DNA of 64,000 nt from CAYQMF01 sp964418595 (GCA_964418595.1 CAYQMF010000005.1:48702-112701); one strand, 5' to 3'. Positions 46,413-56,337 are shown, numbered from the stretch's first letter. A program made the numbers and translations. The notes: a model not told the origin generated them from the sequence alone.

Positions 46413-48746
46413 TCAATCGCCGATGGTGACCTTCGCCTGCTGCGAGAACGCCAGCCCGTTGAGCTGGGTCGGCGGGTCCACGTAGGCGGCGACGGCGTAG
46501 AACTGCGCGCCGTACAACTGAACAGTCGCGGGAAGGGGCAACGCCATTGACGCGAATCCGACGCCATACTGCAGGCGATACGCCGTGTAGAAGATCGTCG
46601 CTGCGTCGATCGCGAGCGTGCACGGGCCGACGGTCGTGGTACCGGCTGCCGCGGCCAGGATGAAGAAAACGGGCACGGTGGTTGGCGGCACGGGGCTTGC
46701 CAAGTCGATCGCGAAGCTGAGCGCGCCTATCGAGGGTGTCCCGAATCCAGTGAGAATCGCGTTTCCGGTCGCGCCGGCACAGGGTTGGCCGTGGTTCGCC
46801 ACGGTCGCAATCGCGTTCTGGGTCCAAAGCCACGACTCCTGCCGTGGCCCGAGGGGGGAGATGCCGCCGAAGAGAAGGGCGCGGCGGCTGGCAGTGTCAA
46901 ACGCGACGGTGGCCGATTGCCGTGGCGCCGGCGATGGGAGCGCAAAGACCGACGTCCACGTCGTGCCATTCCAGTCCCACGTGTCCGACAGGTAGTTTGT
47001 GCCAAAGCCCGAGAAGACGGAGACCCGCTGCCGGACCTCGTCGTACACCATGGTGAAGTTGTCGCGCGCCGCCGGGGCCGGCGACACGACGCGCTGTGTC
47101 CAGGTCGCGGCGGCGCCGTCGTAGACCCAGGTGTCGTTCAGCTTGCCGCCGAAACTGTTCCGGCCACCGAACATGACCATCTGGTTTTGCCCGGCGAGGT
47201 ACGCCATGCCGTGGTTCCAGCGCGCGGCGGGGCGCAACGCGGGGGTGACCGCGCGCCAGTCGGTTCCGTCCCATTCCCACAGGTCGTCGAGCACGGTCGC
47301 GCCGCGCGTGCCGCCGAACATCACGATGACCTGACGCGTGGAGTCCCACACCATCGTGTGGCCCATGCGCGTGCCCGGCGAGGTTGCGGGGCTGGCCTGG
47401 GTCCAGTTCGTGCCGTCCCAGAGCCAGGTGTCCCCGAGGACGCCGAGCGCGCCGAAGCCGCCGAACATCACGGATCGACCGCGGGTGGAGTCGTGCGCCA
47501 TCGCGTGGTCCGAACGGGTCGGCGGGCTGGTCGCGGGATGCAGCTCGCGCCAGTTGGCGATGCGCCACGCCCAGGTGTCGTTCTGGTTCGCGTTTCCGGC
47601 GTCCTTGCCGCCGAACAGGACGATCTCCCTGCGATCGGTGTCGAAGCAGGATGCGCACTCGGAGCGCGACGTGGGCGCTTCCGCCGCGATCGTCTCCGTC
47701 CAGTTCGTGCCGTCCCACTCCCAGGTGTCCGAGTACTGGCCGAGGACGCCATCGCCGCAGGCGATCACGACGTGGTTACGATCGTTGCGGTAGGTGGCCG
47801 CGTGCCCGTTGCGCGCCGCGGGGCTCCGCGCCGGCGTCCGCTGGGTCCAGGTGCCGTTGCTGAACACCCAGGTGTCGGCGAACCGCGTGCCGGGCAGGCC
47901 GGTGGCGCCGCCGAACAACACGATCTCGGCGCGAGCCCGGTCGTACTCCAGGCTGGTCGAGTGGCGGGCGGGGGGCGAGGCGGCCGGCGTGAGCTGGGCC
48001 CACGTCGCGCCGTTCCACGTCCACGTGTCGCCCAAGGGCTGTTGGGTCGCGTTGCGACCGCCGAACAAGACGACGCGGCGGAGCGTCGCGTCGTACGTCA
48101 TCGCGGGATCCTGGCGACCTGACGGTCCCGGCGTCGCGATCTGCCGCCAGTCGGTGCCGTCGAACTCCCACGTGTCGAGGAGCATCCCCGCCGTGTCACT
48201 GCCGCCGAACATCACGAGGACGTTGCGGTCGTAGTCGAACGCGGTTGCGTAGTTCTGCCGGAAGGGCGGGTTGTTGGCGAGCCCGAGGATGCGTCCCCAG
48301 TTGCGTCCGTCGTACCGCCACGTCTCCGGCTGGCGCGAGGCCTGCCCGTAGGTGTGGAAGATGACGCGCTTGTTCACGAGATCGAATGCGATCGCCGACG
48401 CGAGGTCGCTGGTCGGCGGCGTGGCGAGTGGCGTGCGCCGCACCCAGCCGAACGACTCGGCCTCGTAGGTGTCGTTCAATGCGTTGCCACCGCTGAGACC
48501 AGTGCGTCCCGTGAAGCCACCGAACAGGACCAACCGGCCGCGCAGTTCGTCGAACGTGATCCCGCAGCGGTGTCGCTCGCCGAGGAAGGAGCGCTCGACG
48601 TAGCGGAGCTGCGCGTTCGCGGATGCGATCGAGAACAGGCCCGCGAGCGGCACGGCAGCGACGAGCGCGAGGCTCCCGCCGAACTGGCCGATGCGACGGA
48701 GCAGGGAGGCGCATCGAGGCGGGACGGCGGACGTAAGATCAGTCAT
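46413..48746 (-). CDS. Exported kelch-repeat protein, 777 aa
   Basis: The ATG at 48746 starts a long N-terminal signal sequence with its hydrophobic part near residues 25-45 (ALVAAVPLAGLFSIASANA). About ten kelch-type repeats follow, each around 50-55 residues. The recurring pieces are VLFGGxxxx, LxDTWxWDGTNWT and PxxRxxHxMxYD, which form two or more six/seven-bladed beta-propellers. The last 150 residues (from about TVANHGQPCAGATGN) form a separate beta domain ending FYAVAAYVDPPTQL...AKVTIGD, a C-terminal module seen on many exported proteins of this lineage. Such proteins are usually binding scaffolds at the cell surface. It is not clearly in an operon, and the gene lies tail-to-tail with the FHA gene (4 bases). 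Confidence 0.88.
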   Translation of the reverse strand: MTDLTSAVPPRCASLLRRIGQFGGSLALVAAVPLAGLFSIASANAQLRYVERSFLGERHRCGITFDELRGRLVLFGGFTGRTGLSGGNALNDTYEAESFGWVRRTPLATPPTSDLASAIAFDLVNKRVIFHTYGQASRQPETWRYDGRNWGRILGLANNPPFRQNYATAFDYDRNVLVMFGGSDTAGMLLDTWEFDGTDWRQIATPGPSGRQDPAMTYDATLRRVVLFGGRNATQQPLGDTWTWNGATWAQLTPAASPPARHSTSLEYDRARAEIVLFGGATGLPGTRFADTWVFSNGTWTQRTPARSPAARNGHAATYRNDRNHVVIACGDGVLGQYSDTWEWDGTNWTETIAAEAPTSRSECASCFDTDRREIVLFGGKDAGNANQNDTWAWRIANWRELHPATSPPTRSDHAMAHDSTRGRSVMFGGFGALGVLGDTWLWDGTNWTQASPATSPGTRMGHTMVWDSTRQVIVMFGGTRGATVLDDLWEWDGTDWRAVTPALRPAARWNHGMAYLAGQNQMVMFGGRNSFGGKLNDTWVYDGAAATWTQRVVSPAPAARDNFTMVYDEVRQRVSVFSGFGTNYLSDTWDWNGTTWTSVFALPSPAPRQSATVAFDTASRRALLFGGISPLGPRQESWLWTQNAIATVANHGQPCAGATGNAILTGFGTPSIGALSFAIDLASPVPPTTVPVFFILAAAAGTTTVGPCTLAIDAATIFYTAYRLQYGVGFASMALPLPATVQLYGAQFYAVAAYVDPPTQLNGLAFSQQAKVTIGD

Positions 48747-49037
48747 GGCCTGTTTTTGCGGTAAGACGTACTCGGCCGGAGAGAGGGCCGGAGGCGGGAC
48801 GCGCGACGGGTCGGAAGCGTGCAGAAGGCTACTTCACGGTCAGGAGTGCGGCAAGCGCGACGCGCGCCGGCGCTCGTGCCTCGTAGCCGTCGGGGCGGCT
48901 CAGGTAACACCGCGCCGACGCCGCGCGATCCGAACGGCCGGTGCCACCGTCGCTCGCCGATGCGGCGGTCGCGACGGGTAAGTCCGCGAGATTGAAGATC
49001 GGTTTCGCGCGCCGCGCGCACTAGCTTCTCCGCGCCC

Positions 49038-50003
49038 ATGGTGTCCCGTCTGCGCCCCTGCTTCCTGGAACGTCAGGTCCTTCCCAAGCCGTGGGGCGGC
49101 CGGGCGTTGGAGCGGGTGTTCGGCCTGCGCCTGCCGCCCGGATCGCCGATCGGCGAGACCTGGGAGGTGTTCGACCGCGCCGAGGGGAGCAGCCCGCTGC
49201 GCGGCGTGGCGGGGACGTTGGCGACCTGGATGGCCGAGGCGCGCCGGGACCTGCTCGGCGACGCGGCGCCGAGCCTCGGCGGGCGCTTCCCGTTGCTCGT
49301 CAAGCTCATCGACGCGCAGGCGGAGTTGTCGGTGCAGGTGCACCCCGACGACGACCTCGCGCGCGCCGACGGCGACAGCGGCAAACACGAGGCGTGGGTG
49401 GTGCTCGCGACCGGACCGGCCGCGCGGATCATCTGCGGGCTCGCACCCGGCACGGATCCGGGCGCGTTCGCCGACGTCGCGCACACCTCCGCGGTCGAGG
49501 CGCACCTGCACGCGTTCACGCCGCGCGTCGGCCAGGCGATCGAAGTCCCAGCCGGCGTCGTGCATGCGATCGGGCCCGACGTCGTGGTGTACGAGATCCA
49601 GCAGAACTCGGACCTGACGTATCGCCTGTACGACTGGGGGCGGCCGCGGGAGGTGCACGTGGCGAAGGCCCTGCGCGCGACGCGTTTCGACGTCGCACCG
49701 CGCCTCGAGGCCTTGGGGACACCCGCCGAACACGGTGGGAAATGGTTGTTCCGCAACCGAGCCTTCACCCTGCGTCGCTTCGAGCTGAACGGCCCGGTCA
49801 CGCTCGGCACGGAGGACTCGTTCAAGATCGCCACCGTCATCGCCGGGCGCGGCACGCTGGGCTGGCGCAGCGGCGGCGAAGACCTGCCGTTGCCGCTCGG
49901 CCCGGGTGACACGGTGCTCGTGCCGGCGTGCACGGGCGCGGTCTTCGTGTCGCCGGTCGGTGGGTTGACCATGCTGTGGGCAGGCCCCGGGAGCACGAAC
50001 TGA
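49038..50003 (+). CDS. manA: Mannose-6-phosphate isomerase, type I, 321 aa
   Basis: A zinc-dependent cupin that interconverts mannose-6-phosphate and fructose-6-phosphate, supplying mannose for polysaccharides. The family start PKPWGGRALERVFGL is present. Zinc ligands are seen in SVQVHPDDDLA (Gln100, His102), KHEAWVV (Glu118) and VPAGVVHAIGPDVVVYEIQQ (His176). TYRLYDWGR is the typical core motif. The length fits the short bacterial type. The start is the ATG at 49038. Its stop overlaps the start of the pseudouridine synthase gene (TGATG), so these are cotranscribed, although the link in function is not obvious. Confidence 0.9.
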   Translation: MVSRLRPCFLERQVLPKPWGGRALERVFGLRLPPGSPIGETWEVFDRAEGSSPLRGVAGTLATWMAEARRDLLGDAAPSLGGRFPLLVKLIDAQAELSVQVHPDDDLARADGDSGKHEAWVVLATGPAARIICGLAPGTDPGAFADVAHTSAVEAHLHAFTPRVGQAIEVPAGVVHAIGPDVVVYEIQQNSDLTYRLYDWGRPREVHVAKALRATRFDVAPRLEALGTPAEHGGKWLFRNRAFTLRRFELNGPVTLGTEDSFKIATVIAGRGTLGWRSGGEDLPLPLGPGDTVLVPACTGAVFVSPVGGLTMLWAGPGSTN

Positions 50004-50878
50004 TGGCGATGCGACGCAAGTCGGAGGGCGCCCGCGGCCCGCGTCCGGGCAAGCCCGGCGCCGGTCGCCCGCGTGCGCCGCTGCGCGGCTCGCGCCGGCG
50101 GCAGGCCGGGGTGAAGGTGACTCCGGCGGCCCAGGCGCCCGATCGCGACGGCAAGGTCCGCCTCAACCGCTTCCTGTCGCAGGCTGGTGTGTGCAGTCGC
50201 CGCGCCGCCGACGAGTTGATCGTGGCCGGGCGGGTGAGCGTGAACGGCACGGTCGAGCGCGAACTCGGCGTGCGCATCGACGCGCAGGCCGACGAGGTCC
50301 GCGTCGACGGCAGCCGCGTGCAGACGCAGCGCCTGGTGCACATCCTCTTCAACAAGCCTGCGGGGATCGTGTGCACCAACGCGCCCAACGAGCAGCGCCG
50401 GCGCGTGATCGACCTGATCCCGCCGGTGCGCGGGCACGTGTTCACGGTCGGCCGGCTGGATCTCGACTCCGAGGGCCTGATCCTCGTCACCAACGACGGC
50501 GACTTCGCGCAAGCGATGGCGCATCCGAGCCACGGCGTGCCGAAGACCTACGCGGTGCTCGTCCACGGCAAGGTCGACAAGGAGCAGGTCGCGAAGGCGC
50601 GCGGCGGCGTGTGGCTGGCCGAGGGCCGCACCGGCGGCGCCCGCATCGTCATCGAGCGGGTTGGGCGCGACCGGACCTACCTGAAGGTCACGCTGCGCGA
50701 AGGGCGCAACCGCGAGATCCGCCGCGTGTTCGCCAAGCTCGGCTACCCGGTGCTCTCGCTCAAGCGCGTCCGGATCGGCAACCTCACCCTGCACGGGCTC
50801 AGCCGCGGCGCGAGCCGGTTCCTGTCGAAGACGGAGGTCGAAGGGTTGCTCGAGATCGCCCGGAGGGATGACGCATGA
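50003..50878 (+). CDS. RluB/RsuA-family pseudouridine synthase, 291 aa
   Basis: An enzyme that isomerises uridine to pseudouridine in rRNA. An Arg/Gly/Pro-rich tail (1-50) leads to an S4 RNA-binding domain (about 52-110, RLNRFLSQAGVCSRRAADEL). The catalytic domain has the family's FNKPAGIVCT and GRLDLDSEGLILVTNDG with the catalytic Asp153, followed by PKTYAVLVHGKV and LREGRNREIRRVFAKLGYPV. The S4 domain plus these motifs suggest RluB (23S rRNA) rather than RsuA (16S), but this is not certain. The start codon overlaps the manA stop; a second ATG two codons later is an alternative. The stop overlaps the M16 peptidase start (ATGA). Confidence 0.88.
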   Translation: MAMRRKSEGARGPRPGKPGAGRPRAPLRGSRRRQAGVKVTPAAQAPDRDGKVRLNRFLSQAGVCSRRAADELIVAGRVSVNGTVERELGVRIDAQADEVRVDGSRVQTQRLVHILFNKPAGIVCTNAPNEQRRRVIDLIPPVRGHVFTVGRLDLDSEGLILVTNDGDFAQAMAHPSHGVPKTYAVLVHGKVDKEQVAKARGGVWLAEGRTGGARIVIERVGRDRTYLKVTLREGRNREIRRVFAKLGYPVLSLKRVRIGNLTLHGLSRGASRFLSKTEVEGLLEIARRDDA

Positions 50879-52227
50879 ACATCGACGCTGTCACGGAGCT
50901 GCGCCTCGAGAACGGCCTTCGCGCCCTGCTCTACCCTCGCCGCAACCTCCCGGTCGTCGCGACCGCGCTCTGGTACCGGGTCGGCGCGCGCGACGAGCGC
51001 ACCGCCGAGAGCGGCGTCAGCCACTTCCTCGAGCACATGATGTTCAAGGGCACCGGGCGCTACGCGAAGGGCGAGATCGATCTCGTCACCAGCAAGAGCG
51101 GTGGCAGCAACAACGCGTTCACCGACCACGACGAGACGGTGTACCACTTCTCGATGGCGAGCGATCGCTGGGAGACCGCACTCGAGATCGAGGCGGATCG
51201 CATGCGCGGGTGCACGCTCGATCCCGACGAGTTCGCCGCCGAGAAGGCGGTCGTGCTCGAGGAACTCGCGATGGGCGAGGATGACCCGTGGCGACGGTTG
51301 CAACAGGGTGTCGAGGCGCTGGCCTTCGCCGTGCATCCCTACCGGATGCCCGTGATCGGATGGCGTGAGGACCTCGAGCGCCTCGATGTCGCGGGGATGC
51401 GGGCCTACTACGAACGGCACTACGCTCCCGACCGCGCCATCCTGGTGGTCGCCGGTGACATCGATGTCGGGTCCGCAACGGCGCGGATCGGCGAGTTGTT
51501 CGGCGCGATCCCGCCATCGGGCGTCGCGCGCGCGGTTGCGCTGACGGAGCCCAGGCAGGAAGGCGAACGTCGCGCGATCCAGCGCTTTCCTGGGCAGATC
51601 TCGCGTCTGGCGATGGTGGCGAAGACCTGTCGGATCGGCGAGGACGACGACTTCGCGCTCGACATCGTGGCGCAGGTGCTGGGCGGCGGTCGGTCGTCGC
51701 GGCTGTACCGCCGCGTCGTCCAGGAGCTGGGGCTCGCATCCGACGTGAGCGTGAACAACGAGTCGCGCGAGGACCCCGGGGTGTTCTGGGTGATGGCGGA
51801 GCTCAAGCCGGGCGCATCGCGGGAGCGCACCGAGGCGGTGTTGCGCGAGGAGATCGCGACGCTCGCGGCGAAGGGGCCGACGGCCGCGGAGCTGAAGCGC
51901 ACCTGGACGCAGATCGACGCGGCGTTGCAGTTCGACGAGGAGGCCGTGCTCGACTGTGCCCTCAAGCTCGGCCGGTTCGAGTCGGCAGTGCCGGGGGGCC
52001 ACCGGACCATCGAGGGCCTCGCCGCGCGCTACCGGGCCGTGGATGCCGCGCGCGTGCGCGACGTCGCGGCGCGCTACTTCGCGCCGGACCGCTGGACGAC
52101 CGTGTGGTCGTTGCCCACGGAAGGCGGGACCTCGCGTCCGCCGCGACGTCGCGCCGCTCGTTCCGCCGACAAGTCGCCCACGACGCCTCGGCGCAAGGCA
52201 GCGCGAAGGACGAAGAAGCGCGCATGA
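50875..52227 (+). CDS. M16 family zinc metallopeptidase, active subunit, 450 aa
   Basis: A pitrilysin-type peptidase. The inverted zinc motif HFLEH is at residues 50-54 in SGVSHFLEHMMFKGT, with a Glu near 130 in AVVLEELAMGED as the third zinc ligand. The second domain runs from about 230 to 430. A basic Arg/Lys-rich tail (RRKAARRTKKR) ends the protein. No signal peptide is visible, so it should be cytoplasmic unless exported by another route. The ATG overlaps the stop of the pseudouridine synthase gene. The next gene encodes a matching M16 partner without the zinc motif, the usual two-subunit arrangement in which one chain cuts and the other holds peptides. Confidence 0.92.
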   Translation: MNIDAVTELRLENGLRALLYPRRNLPVVATALWYRVGARDERTAESGVSHFLEHMMFKGTGRYAKGEIDLVTSKSGGSNNAFTDHDETVYHFSMASDRWETALEIEADRMRGCTLDPDEFAAEKAVVLEELAMGEDDPWRRLQQGVEALAFAVHPYRMPVIGWREDLERLDVAGMRAYYERHYAPDRAILVVAGDIDVGSATARIGELFGAIPPSGVARAVALTEPRQEGERRAIQRFPGQISRLAMVAKTCRIGEDDDFALDIVAQVLGGGRSSRLYRRVVQELGLASDVSVNNESREDPGVFWVMAELKPGASRERTEAVLREEIATLAAKGPTAAELKRTWTQIDAALQFDEEAVLDCALKLGRFESAVPGGHRTIEGLAARYRAVDAARVRDVAARYFAPDRWTTVWSLPTEGGTSRPPRRRAARSADKSPTTPRRKAARRTKKRA

Positions 52228-53474
52228 GCACGCCGCTCCGGCTCGAGACGGGCGAGCGCCGGCTTGCTTCGGACCTCACCCTCCTGGCGGTGCGCAATCC
52301 CGGTGTCGAGACCTTCGCATGCGGCGCGGTGCTGCGCGTCGACTGCCGCAACGAGGGTCGCGCGGAGGCCGGCCTCGCCAATCTCGTCGGCGATTGCCTC
52401 GACGAGGGCACCAAGAAGCGGAGCGGCGACGCGCTCGCCCTCGCCGTCGAGAACCTCGGCGGTGGCCTCGAAGGCAACACGGCGGGCGCCTCCCTCTGGT
52501 GCCCGGCGGCGGTGGCGGCGAAGGCGGTTCCCTATCTCGTCGAGACGATCGCGGCACCGGCCTTCCCGGCCAAGGAGACAGCCCGGGTGCGCGACGAGGT
52601 GCTGGCCGAGATCCTCGCCGACGCGGAGAACCCACGCACGGTCGCCGCGCAGCGCTTCCGAGCGCTGGTGTACGGCGCGCATCCGTATGCTCGGCCAGTG
52701 AAGGGCACGGCCAAGATCGTGCGCGCTTTCGCGCCGGCAGACCTGCGGCGGTTCCATGCGCGCTGGTTCGTGCCGAAGGGCGGCTACGTCATCGCGGCGG
52801 GGCCGATGCCGACCGACGCGATGCTCGATCTCCTCGAGCGCTCGTTCCGCGGCTTCCGGCGCCCTCCGGCGGAACGACCCGCGGTGGTCGAGCCGCTCCT
52901 GCGGACCAGGTCGACGACCGAACACATCGCGATGCCGCGCGAACAGGTGCACGTCTACCTGGGGCACGTCGGCATCCGGCGCACGCATCCCGACTTCTAC
53001 GCCCTCCAGGTCATGGACCACGTGCTCGGCAGCGGGAGCGGGTTCACGTCGCGGGTCCCGAAGAAGCTGCGCGACGAGATGGGCCTCTGCTACTCGGTGT
53101 TCGCCGGTGTCACCAACAGCGCCGGGGAGGAGCCGGGGACCTTCACCGCGTACATCGGCACTTCCGCGGAGCACCGCCAACGTGCCATCGACCTGTTCAT
53201 CGCGGAGATGGAGAGACTGCGCGCCGAGCCACCGACCGACGACGAGGTGGCCGATGTGCACGCGTATCTCACCGGCAGCTTCGCGTTGGGTCTCGAACGC
53301 AACGCCAACCTGCTGCAGTTCGCACACCTCGTGCACAAGTTCGACCTGGGTGCGGACTACATCGAGCGCTACCCCGACCTCATCCGGGCGGTGACGCCCG
53401 CCGACGTGCAGCGCGTGGCGCAGGCGCACCTGCGGCCCGATCGCGTCGCGATCGTCAGCGCGGGCGCGGGTTGA
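52224..53474 (+). CDS. M16 family peptidase-like partner subunit, 416 aa
   Basis: The ATG at 52224 overlaps the stop of the catalytic M16 gene, so the two are made together. The fold is M16-like along its length (PRTVAAQRFRALVYGAHPYA, PADLRRFHARWFVPKGGYVI, HVLGSGSGFTSRVPKKLRDE and MGLCYSVFAG), but the position of HXXEH holds NLVGDCLDEG, so it cannot bind zinc in the normal way. The Arg/Tyr region (about 275-300) that contacts peptide in two-subunit M16 enzymes is kept. It therefore looks like the non-catalytic half of an M16A/B-type heterodimer. The substrate is unknown. The gene is convergent with the AI-2E-family gene, 27 bases apart. Confidence 0.88.
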   Translation: MSTPLRLETGERRLASDLTLLAVRNPGVETFACGAVLRVDCRNEGRAEAGLANLVGDCLDEGTKKRSGDALALAVENLGGGLEGNTAGASLWCPAAVAAKAVPYLVETIAAPAFPAKETARVRDEVLAEILADAENPRTVAAQRFRALVYGAHPYARPVKGTAKIVRAFAPADLRRFHARWFVPKGGYVIAAGPMPTDAMLDLLERSFRGFRRPPAERPAVVEPLLRTRSTTEHIAMPREQVHVYLGHVGIRRTHPDFYALQVMDHVLGSGSGFTSRVPKKLRDEMGLCYSVFAGVTNSAGEEPGTFTAYIGTSAEHRQRAIDLFIAEMERLRAEPPTDDEVADVHAYLTGSFALGLERNANLLQFAHLVHKFDLGADYIERYPDLIRAVTPADVQRVAQAHLRPDRVAIVSAGAG

Positions 53475-53501
53475 TCGGTGTGGCCCGCGTGGGCGGGTGG
53501 A

Positions 53502-54710
53502 TCAGCCAGCCGCCGGCTGTGGCGGCGGGTCCCCGCTCGCCGTTTCGACCTCGTCCTTGCGGTAGCGGATGGCGTGCGCGAAGAAGTAGTTCACGACCGG
53601 CAGGCCGAGCACGAGGCCCCAGATCCCGAACAGCTTGCCGCCCACGGTGAGCACGATGAGCACGAGCACCGCGTTCATCCGGAAGTGGTGGCCGAAGATG
53701 CGCGGGTTGAGGAAGTAGGCCTCGATGAAGTGGATGATGAGGATCAGCGCGATCCCGACCAGCATCAGCTTCACGCCGGACACCTGCAGCGCGACGAGGC
53801 AGATGGGGGTCGAGCTGAGGAACACCCCGGCCACCGGGATGAAGCTCCCGAAGAAGACGATGGTCGACAGGAACACGAGGCCCGGCAGGCCCATGGCCCA
53901 CAGGCCGATGGCGGTGAGGATCGTGTTGGCGATCGCGATGAAGAGCTGCGCTTCGAGCGCGGTGCCCAGCACGCGTCCGAAGTCCTGGATGTTGTCGGCG
54001 ACCTCGTCGTAGATGAACCCGACCTTCGTGTCGCGCAGTCCGTTCACGGAGCGCACGAGCCCCGGCAGGTCGAGCACGATCAGGAACGAGAACAGGAGCG
54101 ACAGCAGGAACGTGCCGCCGACGGACAGCAGGTTGCCCGCCAGCGACTGCAGCTTCTCGATCGAGTGGCGCAGGGCCTCGCGCTGGTTGGGGCCCGGCGG
54201 CGGCTTCTCGCCAGGACCGTCCGCACCTTCGCCGGTCGGCTCGCCGGCGATGCCGAAGCCGAGGAGGTCGTCGAGGATCTCGCCGACCTCGAACGATTTG
54301 AGCTGCTCGGCATAGCGCCCCGGCAACTGCAGGTTGTCGGGGAGCGCACGCACCGTCTTGTTGAGGTTGTCGAGGTGCTTCTGGTAGGAACCCGCGAACT
54401 CCTGCACCTGCTCCGTCAGGCGCGGCGCCAGGAAGTAGCCGACCGCGCCGAGGAACCCCAGCAGCACCAGCGCGACGAGCACCGCGCGCGCCACGCGGTT
54501 CTTGATCCGTTTCTGCAGGCCGTCGACCCCGTGGCCCTGGATGTAGGCGAAGACGAAGGTCAGGAAGATCAGGAGGAAGAACGGCCGCAGGATGTAGAGG
54601 ACGCCGAACAGGAGCGTCCACACGACGCAGCGAGTCCCCAGCGAGAAGATCCGATCCCACGGTGGTGGCAGGCTTCGATGCGAGCGCTCCAGGGCCGACT
54701 CGTGACGCAT
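53502..54710 (-). CDS. AI-2E family (PerM-like) membrane protein, 402 aa
   Basis: A multi-pass inner-membrane protein of the AI-2E/PerM family, with hydrophobic segments near 30-70 (LFGVLYILRPFFLLIFLTFV), 75-100 and several between 200 and 375. A soluble domain of about 100 residues (about 100-200) sits between the second and third groups, as in the family, and here includes a Gly/Pro-rich insert (GEGADGPGEKPPPGPNQ). The later segments have the family-like GSFIPVAGVFL and EAYFLNPRIFGHHFRMN. Some relatives act as sodium/proton antiporters or export signals, but the AI-2 label is historical and the cargo here is unknown. It begins with an ATG at 54710, 110 bases from a divergent gene. Confidence 0.88.
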   Translation of the reverse strand: MRHESALERSHRSLPPPWDRIFSLGTRCVVWTLLFGVLYILRPFFLLIFLTFVFAYIQGHGVDGLQKRIKNRVARAVLVALVLLGFLGAVGYFLAPRLTEQVQEFAGSYQKHLDNLNKTVRALPDNLQLPGRYAEQLKSFEVGEILDDLLGFGIAGEPTGEGADGPGEKPPPGPNQREALRHSIEKLQSLAGNLLSVGGTFLLSLLFSFLIVLDLPGLVRSVNGLRDTKVGFIYDEVADNIQDFGRVLGTALEAQLFIAIANTILTAIGLWAMGLPGLVFLSTIVFFGSFIPVAGVFLSSTPICLVALQVSGVKLMLVGIALILIIHFIEAYFLNPRIFGHHFRMNAVLVLIVLTVGGKLFGIWGLVLGLPVVNYFFAHAIRYRKDEVETASGDPPPQPAAG

Positions 54711-54820
54711 GGCGCCGTTCTAGTCCGCCCGCCCGATGAAGTCGCGCGGTTTCCCCGCGCCGATCGCGACCCGGATCCTCCTTGTCCTGCCCGGACGATC
54801 CGCGTTGACTGCGCGCCGCG

Positions 54821-56185
54821 ATGAAGCTGCTCGTGCTCGATGTCGTCGGTCTGCGGCCGAAGGACCTGGCGCATGCGCCGGCCATCCGTCGGCTCGCCGA
54901 CGAGGGCTTCGCGGCGCCGATGCACACGATCCTGCCGGCGGTGACGTGCTCCGTGCAGGCGACGTGGTTGACGGGGAAGCTGCCGCGCGAGCACGGCATC
55001 GTCGGCAACGGCTGGTACTTCCGCGACCTGGCGCAGGTGTGGCTGTGGCGGCAGGCCAACCAGCTCGTGCAGGGCGCGAAGTTCTACGAGGTCGCGAAGC
55101 AGGCCGACCCGGGCTTCACGTGCGCCAAGCTCTTCTGGTGGTTCAACATGTACGCCGACGTCGCGTGGAGCGTGACGCCGCGGCCCGAGTACCACGCCGA
55201 TGGCCTGAAGCGGCCGGGCCTGTATTCGGAGCCGGCGGACCTGCAGGCGGAGCTGCAGAAGACGCTGGGGCCGTTTCCGCTCTTCAAGTTCTGGGGGCCG
55301 GGTGCGGACCTCAGCTCGACGCGCTGGATCGCCGAGTGCGCGCGCGAGGTGATCGAGCGCCACGACCCCTCGCTCGCGCTCGTGTACCTGCCACATCTCG
55401 ACTACGACCACCAGCGCTACGGGCCCGATGACCCTCGTTCGCAACGGGCGGTCGCCGACGTGGACGCCGTCGCCGGCAAGCTCATCGACCAGGCGCGCGC
55501 GCGCGGGGCGCGCGTCATGGTCCTGTCGGAGTACGGGATCGAGGCGGCGACGAAGCCGGTGTTCCTCAACCGCTGGCTCCACGAGCGCGGCTGGCTCCGC
55601 GTCCAGGAGACGAGCCACGGGCAGCTCCTCGATGCCGGTGCGTCGCGCGCGTTTGCGGTGGCCGACCACCAGATCGCACACGTCTACGTGCGGTCGGGCG
55701 ACGACGTCGCGCCGCTGCAACGCGAGCTGCGCAGGCTGCCGGGGGTGGCCGCCGTCCTCGATCGCGTCGGGCAACGCGACGAAGGGCTGGACCACGACCG
55801 CGCGGGCGAACTCATCTGCGTCGCCGAGCCGGGCTGCTGGTTCGCGTACCACTACTGGCTCGACGAGGCGCGCCGTCCCGACTTCGCGCCGACGGTCGAC
55901 ATCCACCGCAAGCCCGGCTACGACCCGACGGAGCTCTTCGTCGATCCCAAGCTCGCCTTCCCCAAGGTCCGGATCGCCAAGGCCCTGGCGCGCAAGCTGC
56001 TCGGCTTCCGCTACCTCGTCGACGTGATCGGCACCGACCCCAGTATCGTCGGCGGCACGCATGGTCGGCGCTTCGAGGACCCGGGCCTGGGGCCGGTCTT
56101 CATCGACTCGCACCGCCCCGCGGCTGCGGACCGGGTCGACGCGCGCGACGTGCACGATCGGATCCTTCAGGCGCTGCGCGCCTGA
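54821..56185 (+). CDS. Alkaline phosphatase-superfamily phosphodiesterase/nucleotide pyrophosphatase-like protein, 454 aa
   Basis: A two-metal hydrolase of the type I phosphodiesterase family. The first metal Asp is in MKLLVLDVVG (Asp7) and the Thr nucleophile in LPAVTCSVQATWLTG (Thr42). A later metal pair is in LPHLDYDHQRYG. The usual second site motif SDHG is changed to SEYGIE, and DHQIAHVYVRSG and THGRRF follow. This variant is shared, as I recall, with a distinct subgroup often annotated only as nucleotide pyrophosphatase. No signal peptide is seen, so it would act in the cytoplasm. The substrate is unknown. It stands alone between divergent and downstream genes. Confidence 0.8.
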   Translation: MKLLVLDVVGLRPKDLAHAPAIRRLADEGFAAPMHTILPAVTCSVQATWLTGKLPREHGIVGNGWYFRDLAQVWLWRQANQLVQGAKFYEVAKQADPGFTCAKLFWWFNMYADVAWSVTPRPEYHADGLKRPGLYSEPADLQAELQKTLGPFPLFKFWGPGADLSSTRWIAECAREVIERHDPSLALVYLPHLDYDHQRYGPDDPRSQRAVADVDAVAGKLIDQARARGARVMVLSEYGIEAATKPVFLNRWLHERGWLRVQETSHGQLLDAGASRAFAVADHQIAHVYVRSGDDVAPLQRELRRLPGVAAVLDRVGQRDEGLDHDRAGELICVAEPGCWFAYHYWLDEARRPDFAPTVDIHRKPGYDPTELFVDPKLAFPKVRIAKALARKLLGFRYLVDVIGTDPSIVGGTHGRRFEDPGLGPVFIDSHRPAAADRVDARDVHDRILQALRA

Positions 56186-56337
56186 TCCGCCTTGCGAGCG
56201 GGGGATCGGGCCTCGGATCCCGCACGCGGAGTCCAGGGAAGGGGTTGCGTCGGCGGGTCGGTTCTGCCGATGGAGGGAAGGGCGCCACCCCGGAGGTCGG
56301 GCAGGAATCCATGGTCTGTTCTGAGCCAATCCCCCTG

